Below, in pieces: positions 1 through 10,540 of a DNA stretch of 64,000 bases; position 1 is the stretch's first letter; each line of letters opens with the position of its first letter. The position numbers were made by a program, and so were the translations under genes. The notes beneath the pieces are model-generated. The model was not told where the DNA came from and searched no databases. It was given only the letters and a program-made list of their open reading frames with translations. This stretch comes from Lytechinus pictus (Eukaryota > Echinodermata > Echinoidea > Temnopleuroida > Toxopneustidae), in the NCBI RefSeq assembly GCF_037042905.1, contig NW_026974140.1, positions 12,535,001 to 12,599,000 on the forward strand, given 5' to 3'.

Positions 1-498
1 TCACATATATCATATTGCAACATATTGTGGGGTAATTGCAACAAAACAAAAATAGACTCAATTCTACGCCTCCAAAAGAAAGCACTACGCATTTGCTCCC
101 ACTCGCAATTTTTAGCACATACTGATCCTATTTTTCGGAATCTGAAAACATTAAAAATTCATGATATTCATACTTTCCAAACTGCCATTTTCATGTACAA
201 GTTCTCAAATAAATCTATACCTACACCCTTTCAAGATATTTTTGTTTACAACAGCAACATTCATTCATATCCTACACGCCACTCATCCAACATCCACCTC
301 ACAAACCCGATAACAATATTAGCACATAAAACGATCAGACATCATGGCCCAGACATCTGGAATGATTTGCCCAATGATATTAAACTCACTGCATCTATCT
401 TTTCTTTTAAAGCTTCATTAAAAAAAAATTATTTTATCGAAGTATTCTTAAATATCACACCTGCACGTTCACCCACTTGCACACACACGCACACTTAA
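1..498 (+). pseudogene. LINE reverse transcriptase, C-terminal fragment (cut by window edge)
   Basis: The open frame runs from the first base of the window to a stop at 496-498, so the true N-terminus lies to the left. It encodes the region after the catalytic core of a non-LTR retrotransposon reverse transcriptase: an 'ILWGN' segment, then 'LQKKALRI', 'HTDPIF', 'YPTRHSS' and 'HGPDIWNDLP', the usual order in the C-terminal third of CR1/L2/Jockey-type ORF2 proteins. The ORF at 63166-64000 (-) has the same block order but belongs to a different family. No stop or frameshift is seen, so this copy may be fairly young. Family assignment below LINE level is not possible from this piece. Confidence 0.8.
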
Positions 499-818
499 TT
501 TCTTCATTTTTCTTCTTTCTCCTTTTCTGATGATTTGTGACGTAAGATTTTCTTCCAGACCTAGAACTATAGAATAATTGGTTTCCATGTAGCCCCTTTC
601 CCCCTTTGGCTGCTATTACTCAAGCGTTTATTTTGCTTATTTTCACTACTTTGTCTTATCCTTAAATTGTATTCATGTCTAAATTTTGTTATGACACTAC
701 TATAAATTTGTCACATTACAATGTACTTTCATGTCATACTATGATTATGTTTATGTATTGTAAATTTATTTTGACTTTACAATAAATGCAGAAACTCCTG
801 CAAAAAAAAAAAAAAAGC
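499..818 (+). mobile_element. LINE 3' UTR with conserved 3' hairpin and A-rich tail
   Basis: The stretch after the reverse transcriptase stop carries an AATAAA at about 780, the small hairpin TGCAG-AAACTC-CTGCA and then an A run to about 817. The same terminal block recurs near 35690 (+) and, reversed, at about 1669. A 'CCATGTAGCCC' block near 585 also recurs in the reversed copy. These shared pieces define the 3' end of one LINE family. Confidence 0.7.
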
Positions 819-1238
819 TCTATCAAAGAAAATGTACCGACTTTGATTCCATACCGCCCATAAACGTTCATTACACAACCATAATTACACATCAGACAAT
901 ACTGCCATACTATCATGACTATAGGAACTAATATCTAATCTTTCGTTACGAATCACCACTAAATAACATCACTACAACATAAACACGTATCAGATCCTTT
1001 TTTTTTTCTTACCTTAAAGCTTCATTATCACGTATCATCACGTTATTACTCTGCAGACAATGTTTTAAAAATATTATTAGGAACATTAGTATCATCTTGT
1101 CATGCCATTCAGAAAATAGATTGATATTCACGATAAAAATATTAGGGTTCAGTTATTAACGTTGTCTTGAAAGTATTTTGTTGTCAAGGTGATGTGACAT
1201 TTTCAGTTGTGTCGGTGTCTACCTGTATCATACGTCTC
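819..1238. other. No feature recognised (420 bp)
   Basis: AT-rich sequence between the LINE tail and the exon on the minus strand. It should hold the 3' UTR of that minus-strand exon if the exon is real. No convincing repeat or ORF is seen. Confidence 0.4.
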
Positions 1239-1502
1239 TTACTCGTCGTCGTCATCCGTCTCTTCTTCGTCACCATCATCTTCATCCTCATCATGATACT
1301 GGAATAAACCTTCGAATTGTGAACCATGCCTGGCTAACACTCTCTTTACGGCTTTCCGAAAATCCATGCCATTTTCTAATCTGTCTTTGAGATCGGACAT
1401 AATTTCATGATTGATATCGGTTTCACCGAGGTACACGTTGAATTCTTTTAGTACAAACACGTTAGTATCTCCATGCTCTGGCTCTGGCATATGGACAAAG
1501 AC
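1239..1502 (-). CDS. Possible terminal coding exon, unknown protein with acidic C-terminus
   Basis: On the minus strand a frame of about 86 codons ends at a TAA at 1239-1241. Its last ~20 residues are almost all Asp and Glu, after a compact part containing 'FNVYLGETD' and 'DLKDRLENGMDFRKAV'. A good 3' splice site (pyrimidine-rich run ending in TTATTATACAG) lies just before 1502 on the minus strand and is in frame with the exon. An internal ATG at 1490 could be a start instead. I do not recognise the family. Codon use looks coding and no transposon signature is present, so a last exon of a gene extending to higher coordinates is the best reading. No matching upstream exon was found before the TLR at 3.5 kb. 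Confidence 0.45.
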   Translation of the reverse strand, partial: VFVHMPEPEHGDTNVFVLKEFNVYLGETDINHEIMSDLKDRLENGMDFRKAVKRVLARHGSQFEGLFQYHDEDEDDGDEEETDDDDE

Positions 1503-1668
1503 TGTATAATAAGTGTAAAATGAGGTAATGGTAGTGACATCACCAGATCACGTAAATGTTTTTAAGTTGTTAGGATTCTACCCAGTAAAACACATGAAGA
1601 GCAGATACTGGGGGCATTATTTGTTCCACAGATGGAAACATGTATTATCAGCAATTGTTTTTTTTCCG

Positions 1669-1912
1669 GAGTTTCGCATTTTATTCAAGATCAAGTACAA
1701 ATAAACAAATTCCTACAATAACAATGACAAAAATGAATACATTTTGTGTGACAATCGAAAAAAAAAATTATACATAAGACTCAAAACTGTATTATAAATA
1801 AAGCATATGTTTAATAGTAATTTGGATAAAAATGCAGGGGCCAGCTATAAAATAAGCAGGAATTTTCTTGAGACAATAGCAGGAGGGAGGGCTACATGGG
1901 AACCGTAATGGA
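1669..1912 (-). mobile_element. LINE 3' end, reversed copy
   Basis: Read on the minus strand this stretch begins with a 'CCATGTAGCCCTCC' block, passes AATAAAATGCG and ends in AAACTCCGG plus a short A run. That is the order of blocks in the 3' UTR of the LINE at 499-818. Only the 3' UTR is recognisable; no reverse transcriptase remains upstream. Confidence 0.6.
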
Positions 1913-3482
1913 ATATTGATAAAATTATGTCACGAAAAAGAAAGTATTACAATTTAGAAACTTCGTTGGGGGAGATAGAGAATTCAAAACTAAATCAATG
2001 TTATCATGTTTGTTCAGAATCGTGATAATTTATAAGAACATGCAGTCATATACGTCCCTTGTTGACAACTATAATAGGCTGAAAACGTAGCCTAGACTGC
2101 CTAGTGAGCAATCAATTTTTGCTGAAATCATTTATTTAATAGCAGAGACATAGTGAAGATGACTATATCTTATTTTGCAGATTTAATATCATGCACAATG
2201 CAGGAAACATCAACAAACTGGGCATATCGTTTACACACATTAGCTATATGGGGGAAAACAGGCCAAAAATGCACCATGTTGAAAGGGGGGCTGAAACCAG
2301 TCTCTAGGTCAATTCAAATTACTGAAATATTTTCTATATTCTCTAAAGTAGAAATATAGACAAAGAGAATTATATTATGCTTGACTAGAAAGCACTATAT
2401 TTGAACAAAATATTATGAAAGTTTTATTAAAAAAAAAAAAAAAAAAAAACAAGCATAGTTTAGTTGAGATAGTCTCTCTTGACTTCATGGTATGTGTAGA
2501 ATGTCTAAAAATTGTGAATAGGGGCCATTCTGTAGTGACGTCATATATTATGTTATTTCGACGGGAAGACCACGGATAAAACCCGGCAGCAAAACATTTT
2601 TGTAAACTTCAGGGCCCATGCAATCCAGCTATGGGGTCATTTGCTTGTCCGGCTTTCGGTTTAATAAATCGTCTGGGCTGCCGGATTATATACTAACAAA
2701 AATCTGCTCTGATTTCAAATCCCCCCCCCCCTTACGAAATCATAGACCCTCCCCGAGCCTCAGCACCACTTTTTTCAAGTAAACGTTTACAATAAAGCAA
2801 ATATCTTGTCATGTGATTTTTCGCTTGGCCATGATCACCCCTCCCCTTTCAAAACCCAATATGCAGTGTTTATTAGGATGTGACATATTCTTATGGGTTC
2901 ATCTCATCGGAGTTTTCATTCACATTTCCTCAACGGTTTGTTTCATATCATAACGATAATGAAAATTATTTTGATAGATTGAGTGACAAAACAAGTGAAG
3001 CTTTGAAATAGAATATGAAAGTACGTTTTTCAAGTATTGATGAATTAAGTTTATAATCACGAACTACTAATCAATTTTGATTAATCTATTTGCAGTAATT
3101 AGTGTTAATGACATGAGTGATGCCGTATTTATCTTTTGTTGCAGCGTTTTATACAATTATTGTCAATTTGTTCAAGTAAATTACTTTATATATGTGAAAT
3201 TAATATTTCAGCAGGTTAAAAACAAAACTGAATCATTCCCATTAATAACAATTATAAATGACAAAAATCTTCTATATTGAGCAACCATTGGATGTCAAGA
3301 GTTTACTTCAAGTGCTATGCTCCCTATCATAAAATGTTAGGCCGACGATACAAGTGAATCTGTATCTAGTTTCCTTTATGTAAAAACCGACATTGAAAGA
3401 TAATAGGTCTATACTGTTTGACAAACATGACAAGAGTATTGTTTTATTCAGATGCAATGCAAGAAGGAGAGATCGTAACATC
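1913..3482. other. TLR upstream region, no feature assigned
   Basis: AT-rich DNA with an A-tract of about 20 at 2430-2449 and a C-tract near 2720. It should contain the promoter and 5' UTR of the Toll-like receptor, but no core promoter element stands out. An in-frame ATG at 3393 lies 30 codons before the preferred TLR start. Confidence 0.4.
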
Positions 3483-4121
3483 ATGTCAAATTCATCTGGA
3501 TTTTACTCCTCGTTCTTTGTAAATCTCATCATCATTTCCTCAATACTATATGTGCATGGAATTGTTAGAGATGAGATAAACCCGTCTTTCGCATACACAA
3601 ATAAGCCATTTCATGGATGTGACATTGAAAAGGAGGTAGCTTTGTGCAATGATCAACAACTAAATGACGTTCCCCAAGACCTTCCCCAGGACATCGAGTG
3701 GCTTGACCTGTCTCTGAATCATATCACAGTTCTCTTAAACTCTTCATTTACTGCATACCCGATAATCAATACCTTGGATATTTATAAAAATAATCTCAGG
3801 CTTTTAGAATCTGCCACTTTTTATCCCTTAAAGTTCTTGAGATGGCTGGATCTCTCAAATAACAATCATCTTGTATTACCAGTGACAGACATCTTGGAGA
3901 TGTCTCTACAGCTTTCCGTTCTTCATCTAGAGATCTTGAATTTAACATCAATCCAAAGCGACACATTGAAGTCAATCACACATATACGTGAATTATATCT
4001 GTCAGATAACACTCTTTCTTCCATCAAAATTAGTTTTTGTACCAAGGTTGACGTAGTGGATATGTCCAATAACAAAATACACCGCCTTACTCCTGAAAAT
4101 TTCACACTCACTTGCATTTAG
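3483..4121 (+). CDS. Toll-like receptor, N-terminal part (split by transposon)
   Basis: Encodes the first 212 residues of a TLR ectodomain. I chose the ATG at 3483 because it directly opens a signal peptide (short polar start, then hydrophobic 'FFVNLIIISSILYV'); the ATG at 3393 would put 30 charged residues in front. Then follow an LRR N-cap with two cysteines (residues 46 and 55) and leucine-rich repeats such as 'LDLSLNHITVL' and 'LDLSNNNHLVLP'. The frame ends at TAG 4119-4121, which is the first codon of the inserted foldback element and not a native stop. The reading frame continues at 6895 after the element. Rejoined, the receptor is 882 residues from this start and has no intron, as is usual for the large sea urchin TLR family. 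As it stands in this allele it would give only a secreted, TIR-less fragment. Confidence 0.88.
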   Translation: MSNSSGFYSSFFVNLIIISSILYVHGIVRDEINPSFAYTNKPFHGCDIEKEVALCNDQQLNDVPQDLPQDIEWLDLSLNHITVLLNSSFTAYPIINTLDIYKNNLRLLESATFYPLKFLRWLDLSNNNHLVLPVTDILEMSLQLSVLHLEILNLTSIQSDTLKSITHIRELYLSDNTLSSIKISFCTKVDVVDMSNNKIHRLTPENFTLTCI

Positions 4122-6891
4122 TCCAGGATAGGCCCCATAGACAAGGGGTCGAACCTTGTTTTTTTAGATATACAATGTTTTTTGATGGTTTCTTGTCAAT
4201 TCGAGGGTGCTGATTCCGAATCTGAATGATGCCACTCTTGTAACCTTGAGCATTTTCCGCAAATTGGCAAAATCCAATATGGCCGCCAACATATGCAAAT
4301 TACCCATGAAAATAATAAAATTGCCAACACATTAGCTATAAAATGCATGTAGTTGTTGTGCAGAAGTGAAATACCAATTGGAAAAGCGATATTTGACAAA
4401 ATATTTATTTTATTGATATTCAAAATGGCCGCCATAACCCCTGTATACTTTATTATGTAGAATATGAATGGGGAAAATATTTTTTCATACAAGAGCACTA
4501 TTATTGCATGTGATTGTGACCTGCGAGTGGACTACTGTCTGAAAACATGACTATTAACAAAACTATGTCATTTGTATACTATCTAATGTGATAAATGCTG
4601 TATTATGATATTCAACATGGCTGTCATAGACCCCTTATACTGTGTACAATATATAAAAGGGGACAAATAATGTTCACAACCTTTGAATTTGTTTGACTTT
4701 AAAATGCCAATAACTGCGAAATATTGGTGTAACACTGTCTGACAACAAGGATTTCTAACGAAACATATCATTTCCCTTGCAATTTCGGTAATTATGCTGC
4801 ATGTTGACATTCAAAATGGCTGCCATAGGCCCTATCTGTATTATGAACAAAGCGAATGAAGAAACTAATTTTCACAAGAGTAAAAACAATAAAATTAATG
4901 TACGAGTGAAATATTGTCTAAACACATGATTTCTGGCGAAACATATCATTTCATTTTTCATGCATGAGATAAATGCTGTATTGTAAAATTCAAAATGGCC
5001 CCTATGGGCCCTTACAGTATTATCTACAATGTAAATGGGGACAAATACTTTTGAAAGAATTAGGATTTGCCTGACTATGAAATCCATATAATTCTGTTGT
5101 ATAAGGAAAATATTGTTTGAAAACGTGATTTTTTAAATGAAATATAACATTTCCTCTCCCATAGGTGATAAATACTGTATTTTGACTTTCAAAACGGCCG
5201 CACAAGCCCCTACAAATTCTGTAACATGCGTATAGGGAAACTAATCATCACCAGAATGAGAACCAAAAACACACGTAACTATGTGATGTATAGGTAAAAT
5301 TTGGTCTTGAACATGATTTCTGACTAAATACATCACATAATGGTTGAGAAGGTAATAAAGGCCTTACTTTGAAATTCAAAATTGCTGCCATAGCCCAAAG
5401 TAATATGTACATTGTAACTGGGGACAGATAATTTTGACAAAATTTTTACTATGAAAATGGCTTAATTTTTATGTAAGTCTTAAGTATTGTCTAAACCCAA
5501 TGATTTCTAACGAAATATATCATAGTTTGTGTCATAAAGGTGATGAATGCAGCCTTTTAAAAATGAAAAATGGCCGCCATAGTCCCTTATCTTAATATGT
5601 AAAATTTGAATGGGGAAAGATAATTTCCACAAAGAAACATATTGCAGCCATTTTGAAATCTAAATATAGCATTTATCACCTAAATAACAAAAGAAATGAT
5701 CTATTTGGTTACAAAATCATATTTTCAGACGATATTTCACTCATACATGCAACACCATTTAGTCAAGCAAAGCCAAATTCTGTTAAAATTATATGTTCCC
5801 ATTCACAAAGTACATAATAGGCCTACCGTTAGGGCCTGTAGCGGCCATTTTGACTTTCAAAATACATTATTTATCACCTACCTGGCAGAATGAATGATAT
5901 ATCTTGTTAGGAATTATGTTTTCAGACAATATTTTACTCTTAAATCACAATTATATGCATGTTATGGTGCTGACTCATGTGAAAATTGGTTTCCCAGATC
6001 GATTGTACATAATACAGTCATTGTCTTTTGGCGGCCATTTTGAAAGTCAAAATACAATATTTAACACAAATATGAAATCCGAATAATATATTTCGTTGCA
6101 CATTATATTTGAAGACAGTTTTCCACTAATTTACCACAAAAAAATACGTTTTAGTGCTCACCTTGTGATTGTTTTTGTCCTCTCTCACATCGTAGATCAT
6201 AATTTTAGGGCCTTTGGCGGTCATATTAAATATCAAAATACAGGGTTTATCACATACATGGCATGTTAAATAATAAATTTCGTTAACAATAATGTTTTTA
6301 GTCAGTATTCCACTCGTTTATCTCAACAAAATGCATTTTAGTGCTCACTCTTGTGATTTTGTTGTGTCACCATTCACATTGTACATAATAGTGTTAGGGC
6401 TTTTGAAGGCCATTTTGAATATCAAAATACAGGATTTATCACATAACTGACATAACAAATGATATATATCGTTAGCAATCATGTTTACAGACATTGCTTC
6501 ACTCATAGATCATAATTACTTGCATTTCAGTGCTCAATTTTGTAAAAATTAATTTTCCCCATTCATATTGTACAGGGGTCTATGATGGCGGCCATTTTGA
6601 TATCAAGAAAATAAATATTTTGACAAAAATCATTTTTTCAGATATTATTTCACTCCGGCAGCACAATTGCATGTACTTTAAAAGCCAATGTGTGGACAAT
6701 TTTATGATTTTCATGGGTAATTTGAATATTATGGCGGCCATATTGGACTTTGCCAATTTGCAGAAAATGCTCAAGGTTACACGAGTGGCATCATTCAGAT
6801 TCGGAATCAGCACCCTCAAATTGACAAGAAACCATAAAAAAACATTGTATATATAAAAAAAACAAGGTTCGACCCCTTCTATCCTGGACTA
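4119..6891 (+). mobile_element. Foldback transposon, copy 1, inserted in the TLR
   Basis: A 2773-bp element with TAGTCCAGGATAG at the left end and its reverse complement at the right, flanked by the 3-bp target duplication ATT (4116-4118, 6892-6894). The outer ~240 bp of each end form long terminal inverted repeats. The interior is two opposed tandem arrays. About seven ~190-bp units read forward, with AAAATGGCCGCCAT-like cores near 4423, 4615, 4815, 4993, 5190, 5378 and 5570. Six units read backward, with cores near 5650, 5838, 6030, 6215, 6405 and 6590. It has no ORF of substance, so it is non-autonomous. The superfamily is unknown; a 3-bp duplication fits several cut-and-paste groups. Confidence 0.92.
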
Positions 6892-6894
6892 ATT

Positions 6895-8907
6895 GTAGAT
6901 GTTCTAGATCTTGTCGGAAATCCTATAGAATTCGTAAACCCTGAGGTGATCGCATCACTCCAAGTTCGATTATTGAGAATCGGTGGATACCATTTGAGTA
7001 ACGAGATACTAGCGAATATTTCCCTCGGAATCTCAAAATCAGACATCGAAGAGCTCACAATTCTGAGTGGATTTATTGGGGAGTTTCCTAAAGTTTCATT
7101 TGATCCACTGCATGACTCTTCTCTCTTGGCTTTGACCTTCAATCAAAATGGGCTGGAGAACTTTCGTCCTCTCGTCTTCTCGAATTTGACAAGGCTCAAA
7201 CGATTTAGTATCCATGAGAACTATTTCCCCATCGAGAAAGTTCAACCGAATTTTTTTTATGGCATGGAGGCGTTGGAGAAACTAGATATCGTAACTAACC
7301 GTGTAAGCCAGATAAATTCTGAAAACCAGACTTGGACATTGAACATAACACATTTTAACTTAAGACAAAATATGTTAAGAAAAATAACCGAATCCACATT
7401 TCGTGGTTTAAGAAATTTAGCCATCTTAAACAAAAGCTACAATGATCACCTTGTTGCCTTAGAGCTGACAGCCTTTTCAGGACTTGACAACATCCAAACG
7501 ATTGATCTGTCCTTAACCAGTATAAATGTTCTTGATCTGAAGATCCCAACGCTAAGATCACTATGCCTGAATGGTTTGTCCGATTTATGGTTGCGATATG
7601 GAAAATCATCACCTTTTCAGCATCTACATTCTCTCGTTTATTTGAGCCTGGTGAATTCTAACATTAGCCCCATTTTCTTGTTTGACGAGCTAACAAACGC
7701 ATCTCTCTTTGATGGACTATTGAATCTTCATTATTTAGACCTGAGTAAAAATGATCTTTTTACTATATTTGTATATTATGGGATGTTCTGGCAACTCACT
7801 CATTTGAATGAGCTAAAGCTAGACTCATGCCAAATTAATATGTTACATCCCCTTTTATTTTCAATGTTGGAATCGCTTCAGAAATTGAGTTTGAAAAGAA
7901 ACCAAATCAGACAATTTGATGGTGCCTTTTTTATGTTGAGTGAAATAAGGACTATCAACTTGGAAGGCAATCGAATATATCATTTAGACAATACCCTGTT
8001 CGCAAACAACGAGAAACTTTTAAATCTCTCATTGGCTTACAACGAATTAACAAGCCTCAGTGAAAGTACTTTTAAGCCGTTCCTTTCCTCACTTTTGTCA
8101 ATTGATCTGTCAGGTAACCAAATTGTTTGTAATTGCGATCTAAAATGGCTGATCTATTTGTTAATTAAGCAAGTTGTCTTGGAAAATGAAGAATTTACTT
8201 TCTGTTCACCAGCCTCTCTTGGGCCTATCCGTCGAAAGTCTATTCAGGATTTTGATCCAGATGAGCTATGTGGTTATAGCGTTCTCGTTTCCTCGATTTC
8301 ACTTTGCCTCATTTGTTTGCTTTTTATCGCTGGAGTCGTTTATCACTATCGATGGCAGTTCAAGTTTCGACTCTTTCTTTTGAATTTGGCTGTACTTGGA
8401 TACAAGGAGATGCGAGACGCCAGGGATCAGAACGACTATAAATATGACATTAACATAATGTTTTATGACGACGACGAAGAGTGGATTCAAGAGCATCTTC
8501 GACCTGCTCTCCAAGAACACCTTCCACAGTTCCAGAGGAACGTCTTTGGTGACGAAGGCCTTGTCCTTGGTATGCATTACTTAGATGCTGTGGATCATGC
8601 GGTGACCCATAGTTACAAGACCATCATCGTACTCAGTAGAGCTGCTGTGAGAGACCACTGGTTCATTCTCAAGTTTCGTACTGCCATGGATCACGTGAGT
8701 GATACTCTGATTGAATTCGTACTGGCGATTTTCCTTGAAGACATCCCAGATGATGAAATGCCTTTCTTGGTGAGGTTGTATCTAAGTGATGGCAGACCGT
8801 ATATCAACTGGACAGATGATGTAAGAGGACATGAATATTTCTGGAATGAACTGTCCAAGAGACTGACCTTCAATCTAAGGACGAATGATATGATCCCAAA
8901 TGAGTAG
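6895..8907 (+). CDS. Toll-like receptor, C-terminal part (LRRs, membrane segment, TIR)
   Basis: Continues the receptor after the foldback insertion; the open frame reaches back to 6895, directly after the second target-duplication copy, in the same phase as the N-terminal part. It holds many leucine-rich repeats ('LHYLDLSKNDLF', 'LQKLSLKRNQI', 'LLSIDLSGNQIVC'), an LRR C-cap beginning 'CNCDLKWL', a transmembrane helix around 8275-8350 and a cytoplasmic TIR domain from about 8443. TIR box 1 is 'YDINIMFYDDDEEW', box 2 lies around 'DEGLVLGMHYLDAV' and box 3 is the 'FW' in 'HEYFWNEL'. The BB-loop proline of the usual box 2 (xPG) is leucine here, which in other TLRs affects adaptor signalling. No stop or frameshift occurs in 670 codons, so the insertion is recent or segregating. 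Without the N-terminal exon part it lacks a signal peptide. Confidence 0.93.
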   Translation, partial: VDVLDLVGNPIEFVNPEVIASLQVRLLRIGGYHLSNEILANISLGISKSDIEELTILSGFIGEFPKVSFDPLHDSSLLALTFNQNGLENFRPLVFSNLTRLKRFSIHENYFPIEKVQPNFFYGMEALEKLDIVTNRVSQINSENQTWTLNITHFNLRQNMLRKITESTFRGLRNLAILNKSYNDHLVALELTAFSGLDNIQTIDLSLTSINVLDLKIPTLRSLCLNGLSDLWLRYGKSSPFQHLHSLVYLSLVNSNISPIFLFDELTNASLFDGLLNLHYLDLSKNDLFTIFVYYGMFWQLTHLNELKLDSCQINMLHPLLFSMLESLQKLSLKRNQIRQFDGAFFMLSEIRTINLEGNRIYHLDNTLFANNEKLLNLSLAYNELTSLSESTFKPFLSSLLSIDLSGNQIVCNCDLKWLIYLLIKQVVLENEEFTFCSPASLGPIRRKSIQDFDPDELCGYSVLVSSISLCLICLLFIAGVVYHYRWQFKFRLFLLNLAVLGYKEMRDARDQNDYKYDINIMFYDDDEEWIQEHLRPALQEHLPQFQRNVFGDEGLVLGMHYLDAVDHAVTHSYKTIIVLSRAAVRDHWFILKFRTAMDHVSDTLIEFVLAIFLEDIPDDEMPFLVRLYLSDGRPYINWTDDVRGHEYFWNELSKRLTFNLRTNDMIPNE

Positions 8908-9320
8908 CATTCAGATTTAAAATCACATTTATGACTTATATACATCACTCACTCTACGGAAAACAGGTCCAACTTTACACATTTACCAATGTCACACTGG
9001 AAACACCTTTAAAGGCGCCCCACATTCTGAAAGGTGTACATTCGCAATTCTGGGAGGTATACTGTAGGTGCAGAATTACACCTTCAACGGTTCTCCGACT
9101 GTGATATTGATTTCATAAGTACCAAAGTTGCGAAGTTGAAGCTTCTTTTTGTTAGAGTGTTGAATTGTCCAGATTGCATTCTAATGGGTATAAAAGAGGA
9201 GTATGATCATAAATATTACACTTACAACGATTGATGATTTTGATAATAATTATATAGTTTCATTGTAAAGAAATGCATGTTAAAGTAAGGCAATCATTTG
9301 TGGTTTTAGATAAAACGACT
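8908..9320. other. TLR 3' flank, no feature assigned
   Basis: Presumed 3' UTR of the receptor followed by AT-rich sequence. No clear polyadenylation signal could be assigned. Confidence 0.35.
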
Positions 9321-9324
9321 ATAA

Positions 9325-9460
9325 TGCGCCAGAGCGCCTGCAGGCAGCATGGCGCCATGCAGCTGGGGTAATAACATTATTGTAATGCGCAGTTGATTAT
9401 GTATATAAATTGCGCAATATAAATGTACAATTGTTATTATCATTATTAGATGTACTATTG
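9325..9460 (+). repeat. SINE 3' fragment
   Basis: The stretch with GAGCGCCTGCAGGCAGC, 'CAGCTGGGGTAATAA' and an AT-rich (TTATTATCATT) tail matches the body and tail of the tRNA-derived SINE at 27730-28022 (GAGCGCCTAGGCAGCCC, GCAGGGGTAATAATAA). The tRNA-like head is missing, as in a truncated copy. Confidence 0.5.
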
Positions 9461-9737
9461 GAATACGATTTACTACACCTAAAAGAAAATCAGATTATAA
9501 CCATCATTTAGGCTATACGTGGCCTGTATAGTAAACTATAATATTAGTATATATTTGTCGCTATTTGGACTAAAGTGCTTCTTGATTTAGAATTAGGCAC
9601 GGCGTTGTAACATTTTTTTATATATAAAGACGAAATCTATAAAATAAAATAATTTTAACTGAGTTTAATCTATTGAAAAGAATAAAGATGAAAAGTATTT
9701 GGTTGGCGTTTGTGCCATTGGGGTGCGTAGGGAGGCA

Positions 9738-9836
9738 GCGACCTATCCACGGGGGATTAGTCTATTGTTACTGGGGTGCTGAGCATTGTCACAGCACCCC
9801 CAGTAACAATAGATAATCCTCCGTGGCCAGGTCCAT
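9738..9836. mobile_element. Hairpin mini-transposon flanked by 11-bp direct repeat
   Basis: Two ~42-nt arms (9740-9781 and 9792-9833) are near-perfect reverse complements around a 10-nt loop. The hairpin is bracketed by GTAGGGAGGCA at 9727-9737 and 9837-9847, as expected for a target-site duplication. Both arms contain ATTGTTACTGGGG-type sequence. A microRNA-like precursor is an alternative use of the same structure, but the flanking duplication favours a small foldback MITE. Confidence 0.65.
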
Positions 9837-9847
9837 GTAGGGAGGCA

Positions 9848-10540
9848 TGGAAAGTTCGGCCCCTGTGCCTTTTTTTTTTCAAGTAGTGAAAACAAAATAT
9901 GGTAGAACCCCTTTGTTTGGCTACAAGCAGAAATCAAAAGGATAATACGAAAATACATTTATTCTTAATATTTTTATCGATTGGGTTCATACAAATAAAA
10001 CTTATATGCATATATTAATGCTCTTTCTCTCGACAATTTTCTCAATCCATCATTATCATAATCTAAAGTTAAAAAAAAAAACCATAGGCCTACAGAAAGA
10101 GTACATGCTTTCATAGGTTTCTGTACATTTCTGATTTCGTATGTGGTGTAGATCAGACGAAAGATTATTTTACGGTATTTTCTCATCTCTCATATGCATG
10201 CATATTTATAAATTTCATGATGTAACAATTGGAAGTGTCCACATTAAAAATCCTCTACTTTTCGGACTGTCAGAGGAAACCTTTGTCATTTTCTTAAAAA
10301 TTTGTTTTTCTAAATCTCTTCATAACTTCCCAGCGGTGTCAACGTTATCACAATTATCATCATGAACTACTTTGAATTAAGAATGATAAAAAGTACATTT
10401 CTAGATTAAAACATAATACTAAAAGGGATTTTGATTAAGATCAGGCCCCAAATTAGATCAAGTTCTTTAGAAGATTAACATCATTTAACAAGTTTACATC
10501 TATTTAATTTTGAATTGGCCTATAAAATTATGATTCATGT
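9848..10540. other. No feature recognised
   Basis: AT-rich DNA with only short, non-conserved open frames on both strands. Confidence 0.4.

Noticed and set aside
4119..6891. Treating the TLR interruption as an intron
   Set aside because: The boundaries are TAG...CTA with a 3-bp duplication, not GT-AG, and the same element occurs at two other sites.
9974..10365. Open frames of ~70 codons on both strands
   Set aside because: No domain, no splice context and AT-rich composition; consistent with chance.
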